DNA of 5,622 nucleotides from an uncultured Eubacteriales bacterium (lineage in GTDB: Bacteria > Bacillota > Clostridia > Peptostreptococcales > Anaerovoracaceae). Positions 2,420 through 5,622 of the stretch are shown here, one piece after another. The stretch is from positions 1-5,622 of the forward strand of contig UQMQ01000138.1 in assembly GCA_900542245.1 (NCBI GenBank), given 5' to 3'. How positions within the stretch are numbered: position 1 is the stretch's first letter; every line of letters starts with the position of its first letter. Below the pieces are notes generated by a model that had not been told where the DNA came from, ran no database searches, and saw only the letters and a list, made by a program, of their open reading frames with translations. The translations under genes and the position numbers were made by a program.

Positions 2420-5137
2420 TCATACTCTTCGCAGCGCCGCTTCCAGCCGTTCTTTCTCGCTGCTTCCGGTCGTGGCAAACCGCTCCAGAGGGATGTTGTA
2501 TTTTTTTAGGATTTCGTTTTTCTTCGCATCTCGCTCCAACTGCCTTTCATTTGCCGCATGGAATGCATAGCCGTCCACTTCTACCGCAAGGACCGGTTGG
2601 TAATCCAGCTTTGAAAAGATCAAAAAGTCGATATGCGTGTTCCGGTTTCCTGCGAACCTGCGCTCCTCATCTGTCAATTTGCTGTCGTCCGAGATCAAAT
2701 GCTTCAGCGGGATATGGGAGGCAGCCGCATATTTTGCAAATTCCTCCTTAGTAAGAACCTCTTGTATGACGGCATGCATCAAGTTTTCGCTGTCGTAATC
2801 GAAGCTGCGTCCGTACCTTTTCAGCACGTTTTCCCGCGCCTGTTCATAACCTTGATACAAATAATCGAACACCGACCGGACCTCGCTGTCCACGATCTCG
2901 TAATTGTGATACTGAATATAGCCAATCAAATCATGGATCGGCGACGTCTTATCGTTGTCATTGCCGTCCGTTACCACAATAAACTGCCGGATTGCCCGCG
3001 AAACTGCAACATTCAGACGATTTGGGTCAGATGCAAAGTCTCCAATTTCATTATCCACGGTGCTGAAAATCATGGCTGTGCGTTCTTGCCCCTGGAACTT
3101 ATCCACGGTATCGGACTTGATATTTTCCTGCTTTTGATCAAAGCGCTGCTTGAGAGCCTCCGCCTGACTGCGATACGGCGTCACGATACCGAGATTTTCT
3201 CCTGCTGCCAGATGCAGCGACGGCAAAACCTCTTTTTCGATCACATCCATCTGCCGTTCATTTACATGACCGCGCGCATGGTTTCCCGCTACAGTTCTGT
3301 AAACCGCAAGAGGCCGCTCTCCTCCGCTTTTCGTCATGACGATCAGTTCATTGTTGTAGAAGCGCTTGTTGCAGAACCCGATGATTTCCGGGTGACAGCG
3401 GTAGTGTTCTCGCAGCAAAACGCGCGGCGCATCTGAAAAAACTTCCACTGCGGAGGATAGCAGGCTATGCGTCGTATAGCGATATGCCTCCGGGAGGGCG
3501 TACTGCGAAAAGATCTGTTCCACTTTCGCTTTGGTTTCCCGATCTACCACGTTCGACAGCTGCTTCCGGTCGCCGACGATGACGGCCTTTTTCGCACAGG
3601 AAAGCGCAAGTGCCCCAGTCGCGAGGTCCACCTGCGAGGCCTCATCGATGATCACATAATCGTACAGATAGTCCGGCGACAAACTTGAGGTTAAAGAATA
3701 TGTGGTGCTCAGAATCACTGGATAGTCATCCGTAAATTCGCTCGCCTTGCATTTTAGGTCGCTTGCTGTGTATACGCGTGCATGCTTTGCTTTATGATAT
3801 TTTTTTGCAAGGCTTGCCTTAAAAATGCGAATGGAATCTTCCGTATACTGCTTCATCTTCTCGTCAAAGTTATACAAGGCAAGCTTTTTGTTCAGACCGT
3901 CAATCTCGCCTTGTATTTCAGCAATGCGCTTTCTGTAATACAGATTTTCAAAAGATTCGCAAACAGTGTCCGGATGCCATGTGAGAAATTCAAATTTACG
4001 AATTCGATAACGGAATCTCCACAGTAATTTCTTGAAAAAGCCGATGGGGATATCATTTTCCATGCAGTATTCGTATTCCGTCAGCAGCTGCAAGACAGCT
4101 CGCGCGCCTGCCGCTTGCGAAAAGGCTTCGTGAACCCTATCGTCTGTTTCCTGTGCCTCGCCCCTGCTCGTATAATGCTTGTACTCTCTTTCCAGTTCAT
4201 CAAGCTCTGTTGTTAACACGGACACCTTGTTTTTAGATTCCAGCATTTGGTTCAGTTTATCTTCTGCATCCGACAAGCTCTTCTTTCGCTGAGAATACTC
4301 CTCTCTGTCCATACGCCAGGATTCCATATCCGGAATTTCTATTTTCTGATTGCGAATAAATTTTTCTTTGTTTTCACTTTTGCCAAGCGGCGCTGCGATG
4401 CAGGAAACTCCGTATTTTTCGAGTTTTTCGTAGACATTTTCTGTGGCAGTATTATTGTTTGAAACCACCGCAACCGTTTCGTTCTGCATCACCGCATTCG
4501 CAATAATATTTAAAATCGTCTGCGTCTTCCCGGTTCCCGGCGGTCCTTCAATCAGGCTGACTTTGCTCCGGATCGCATGCTCCACTGCTTCTTTTTGGCT
4601 CAAATTAAAGCCAAATGGATAGACAAGCGCGTGATCGATATTTGCTTTTACCTGAACCGGCATGCGTTCCAGATAATCGTGCAAAACACTGACGCGTGGA
4701 ATGACCTGAATCTTATCATAGCTGCCTTTCAGCACATTGCGTCCTTCCACAACCAAACCGATTTTTTCAGCCAGTTCAGAAAGGTATTGGAAGCCGTTTC
4801 TGCTGCGACATGCTGTCTGCTCGGTCACGCGCACCTGATCGTGATACACAGTCCGGTAACTTCCATCGGCAAAAATGACGCGTGTATGCTTGCCAAATTC
4901 CTGCACGCCGTAAGCGTCCAGCCGCAGATTGCCATCCAGGAGCAATGCTTTTCCGTCAAGAAGCTTCGTTTCCACGCCTTTAAAGGCAGCAAAATTGGAT
5001 GCGCTGTACCGAAACGAACCGCCACTTCGAAACGTTACCCGTACAAACGGCCTGCCTTTTTCATATGTAAACTTTGCGACTTCCGCCGTCTGATCCTCCC
5101 CTTTGAGAAGAATCAGATGCGATGGGTATTTTTTCAT
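2420..5137 (-). CDS. SF1 DNA2/NAM7-like helicase with C-terminal PD-(D/E)XK nuclease domain
   Basis: A 905-residue cytoplasmic protein with all SF1 (Upf1/DNA2-like, COG1112-type) helicase motifs: Q-motif FNLSQKEAV (177-185), Walker A GPPGTGKT (198-205), SNNNTATENV (226-235), Walker B DEASQ (498-502), GDRKQL (522-527), REHYRCHPE (576-584), DTVDKFQGQE (676-685), NRLNVAVSRA (706-715). Charged, probably coiled-coil segments fill 275-325 and 400-435 between Walker A and B. The N-terminal 110 residues are beta-rich and hold two similar strand pairs (about 31-49 and 85-104). Residues 830-905 match the Vsr-like REase_MTES_1575/DUF559-DUF2726 fold: IDFLI with D837, EVDG with E853 and D855, H860, then RDAKKNEIL. 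It should use ATP to unwind or remodel nucleic acid and may cut it. ATG 5137 has GGGGAG 7 bases upstream. Relatives occur as solitary accessory genes and in some defence loci (recalled); the role here is inferred. It appears intact. Confidence 0.88.
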   Translation of the reverse strand: MKKYPSHLILLKGEDQTAEVAKFTYEKGRPFVRVTFRSGGSFRYSASNFAAFKGVETKLLDGKALLLDGNLRLDAYGVQEFGKHTRVIFADGSYRTVYHDQVRVTEQTACRSRNGFQYLSELAEKIGLVVEGRNVLKGSYDKIQVIPRVSVLHDYLERMPVQVKANIDHALVYPFGFNLSQKEAVEHAIRSKVSLIEGPPGTGKTQTILNIIANAVMQNETVAVVSNNNTATENVYEKLEKYGVSCIAAPLGKSENKEKFIRNQKIEIPDMESWRMDREEYSQRKKSLSDAEDKLNQMLESKNKVSVLTTELDELEREYKHYTSRGEAQETDDRVHEAFSQAAGARAVLQLLTEYEYCMENDIPIGFFKKLLWRFRYRIRKFEFLTWHPDTVCESFENLYYRKRIAEIQGEIDGLNKKLALYNFDEKMKQYTEDSIRIFKASLAKKYHKAKHARVYTASDLKCKASEFTDDYPVILSTTYSLTSSLSPDYLYDYVIIDEASQVDLATGALALSCAKKAVIVGDRKQLSNVVDRETKAKVEQIFSQYALPEAYRYTTHSLLSSAVEVFSDAPRVLLREHYRCHPEIIGFCNKRFYNNELIVMTKSGGERPLAVYRTVAGNHARGHVNERQMDVIEKEVLPSLHLAAGENLGIVTPYRSQAEALKQRFDQKQENIKSDTVDKFQGQERTAMIFSTVDNEIGDFASDPNRLNVAVSRAIRQFIVVTDGNDNDKTSPIHDLIGYIQYHNYEIVDSEVRSVFDYLYQGYEQARENVLKRYGRSFDYDSENLMHAVIQEVLTKEEFAKYAAASHIPLKHLISDDSKLTDEERRFAGNRNTHIDFLIFSKLDYQPVLAVEVDGYAFHAANERQLERDAKKNEILKKYNIPLERFATTGSSEKERLEAALRRV

Positions 5138-5157
5138 AAAAGTGCTCCCCTGCTATA

Positions 5158-5187
5158 CTATCCGATAATCTGCGCGCCGGATGGCAT
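5158..5187 (-). pseudogene. Scrap of a second yccF 3' end
   Basis: Minus strand, ten codons with stop: MPSGAQIIG then TAG. It aligns without gaps to the last codons of the intact yccF (1649-1678, MPFGAQIIG then TAA): 25 of 30 bases agree and all five differences are transitions. Orientation is the same. Nothing clearly yccF-like remains further upstream. It lies 20 bases before the helicase ATG, so a yccF copy probably preceded the helicase once and was almost wholly deleted. Confidence 0.6.
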
Positions 5188-5309
5188 CCGTGGTTGATGC
5201 ATTTTTGCAAGAACCAGTTTGCTCATCATGTTTTTGTATTTATTGCAATCGGCAGATTGATTTTATTACGACATTTATTACGACATTTATTACGACATCA
5301 TGTCGCTAA
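5188..5309. other. Spacer between the Fic gene and the helicase, no clear promoter
   Basis: A/T-rich, holding the 12-bp tandem repeats at 5263-5298 and the dyad CGACAT-C-ATGTCG at 5293-5305, which is too tight for a good terminator hairpin and has no T-run after it. I searched the minus strand for a helicase promoter; only poor hexamer pairs were found, for example TTGCAA followed 18 bases later by TGCCAT. The helicase may be read from the Fic gene's transcript or from a promoter that depends on an activator. Confidence 0.4.
5263..5298. repeat. Three perfect tandem 12-bp repeats
   Basis: TTATTACGACAT occurs three times head to tail with no mismatch (5263-5274, 5275-5286, 5287-5298). The last copy runs into an inverted half, ATGTCG (5300-5305). 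The 12-bp period is close to, but longer than, one helical turn. It could be a multi-site operator for a regulator such as the winged helix encoded just upstream, or a slippage-prone microsatellite. Confidence 0.8.
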
Positions 5310-5622
5310 TTATAAGATTCTATAGACTCCATTGCGGTTTGCACCTACATGTTCAACCCTACCGTCATTTTTAAGCTGCTTTAATATTCGCTGAACCTGA
5401 CGTGGCGATATTCCTAAGAGTTCTCCCATCTTTGCAGCAGACAACGTTCCGTCTTTCTGAATCAACTCCAAAATCTTCTCTGCAATTGTCTTTTCCCGAG
5501 GAAATGCTTTCCCGCCGGTCAGTTCTTTTAAAAGATCCCGAATTAGTTTCAGCATAAACGTAACAAAAATCGTAGACTCGCCTGCATGATTGGACGCATT
5601 TAAGGCGTAGTAATAATCCTGC
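5310..5622 (-). CDS. Fic family protein, C-terminal end with winged helix-turn-helix, runs off the right edge
   Basis: The frame is open to the window's right edge, so the ATG at 5555 is internal and not the start. The 103 visible residues begin QDYYYALNASNHAGESTIFV followed by TFMLKLIRDLL. The pattern YYxALxxSxxxGDSTxFxxFML is the helix that closes the Fic AMP-transferase domain in Fic/DOC proteins (recalled). A winged helix follows: TIAEKILELIQKDG, then SAAKMGELLGISPRQVQRIL with the recognition helix, then RVEHVGANRNGVYRIL and the stop. Fic proteins transfer AMP or other groups to target proteins; the HPFxxGNGR active site lies outside the window and cannot be checked. Many Fic proteins carry such a C-terminal wHTH, which may give DNA binding and self-regulation. 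The helicase follows on the same strand after 172 bases. Confidence 0.8.
   Translation of the reverse strand, partial: QDYYYALNASNHAGESTIFVTFMLKLIRDLLKELTGGKAFPREKTIAEKILELIQKDGTLSAAKMGELLGISPRQVQRILKQLKNDGRVEHVGANRNGVYRIL

Noticed and set aside
2633..3436. Open frame of 267 codons on the plus strand
   Set aside because: Lies wholly inside the helicase gene on the other strand, which has every family motif; no ribosome site and no recognisable domain.
4577..5197. Open frame of 206 codons on the plus strand
   Set aside because: Antisense to the helicase N-terminal part; composition rich in His/Cys/Phe as expected for a shadow frame; no ribosome site.
5263..5305. CRISPR array or replication iterons
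   Set aside because: Units are 12 bp, contiguous without spacers, only three copies, and no replication gene or DnaA boxes were seen nearby.
5310..5555. A complete 81-residue winged-helix regulator starting at 5555
   Set aside because: The frame stays open to the window edge and the upstream residues form the end of a Fic domain; the Met at 5555 is the M of the TFML motif.

Overview
The window looks like a piece of a low-to-moderate GC Firmicute chromosome, most likely a gut-type Clostridia. This is inferred from strong AGGAG-type ribosome sites, sigma-A promoters, a Firmicute (DinR-type) LexA box, and the protein families present: a PAS signalling protein of the clostridial GGDEF/EAL kind, a CPBP protease, YccF and an AGCS remnant. 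I cannot name the species. Every intact gene reads on the minus strand.

Layout in transcription order (right to left): the C-terminal third of a Fic-family protein with its winged helix (5310-5622, entering from outside); a spacer with three perfect 12-bp tandem repeats (5263-5298) and a scrap of a second yccF 3' end (5158-5187); a 905-residue SF1 helicase with a C-terminal PD-(D/E)XK nuclease domain (2420-5137); a consensus LexA box overlapping a promoter (2372-2408); a 210-bp element (2158-2367) with complementary ends and a 19-codon ORF; a coding-like tail (2039-2149); an intact two-repeat yccF (1649-2011); about 315 bp of decayed coding-like sequence; a CPBP intramembrane protease (516-1331); and the first 87 codons of a PAS sensor protein (1-262) with its own promoter. 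On the plus strand, 325-519 is the decayed C-terminal end of an alanine/glycine:cation symporter (AGCS), tail-to-tail with the protease gene.

The most interesting part is 2158-2408. The sequence GAAC-N4-GTTC, which fits the Firmicute LexA consensus, overlaps the -35 of an extended -10 promoter. The expected start of transcription falls at the first bases of the 210-nt element. The 5' and 3' ends of that RNA would pair. An upstream hairpin would hide the ribosome site of a 19-residue, strongly basic, beta-patterned peptide, MVRITITFGKVRITIYIKK. A T-rich terminator and a weaker promoter lie on the opposite strand. This resembles the layout of SOS-controlled type I toxin mRNAs, but a small mobile element (MITE) with terminal inverted repeats is a real alternative. 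Neither reading has been tested.

The rest reads as an accessory region that has turned over repeatedly: scraps of 3' gene ends (AGCS, yccF and at least two unidentified) surround the helicase and the protease. The helicase-nuclease next to a Fic gene would fit a defence or genome-conflict setting, but the context alone does not prove it.
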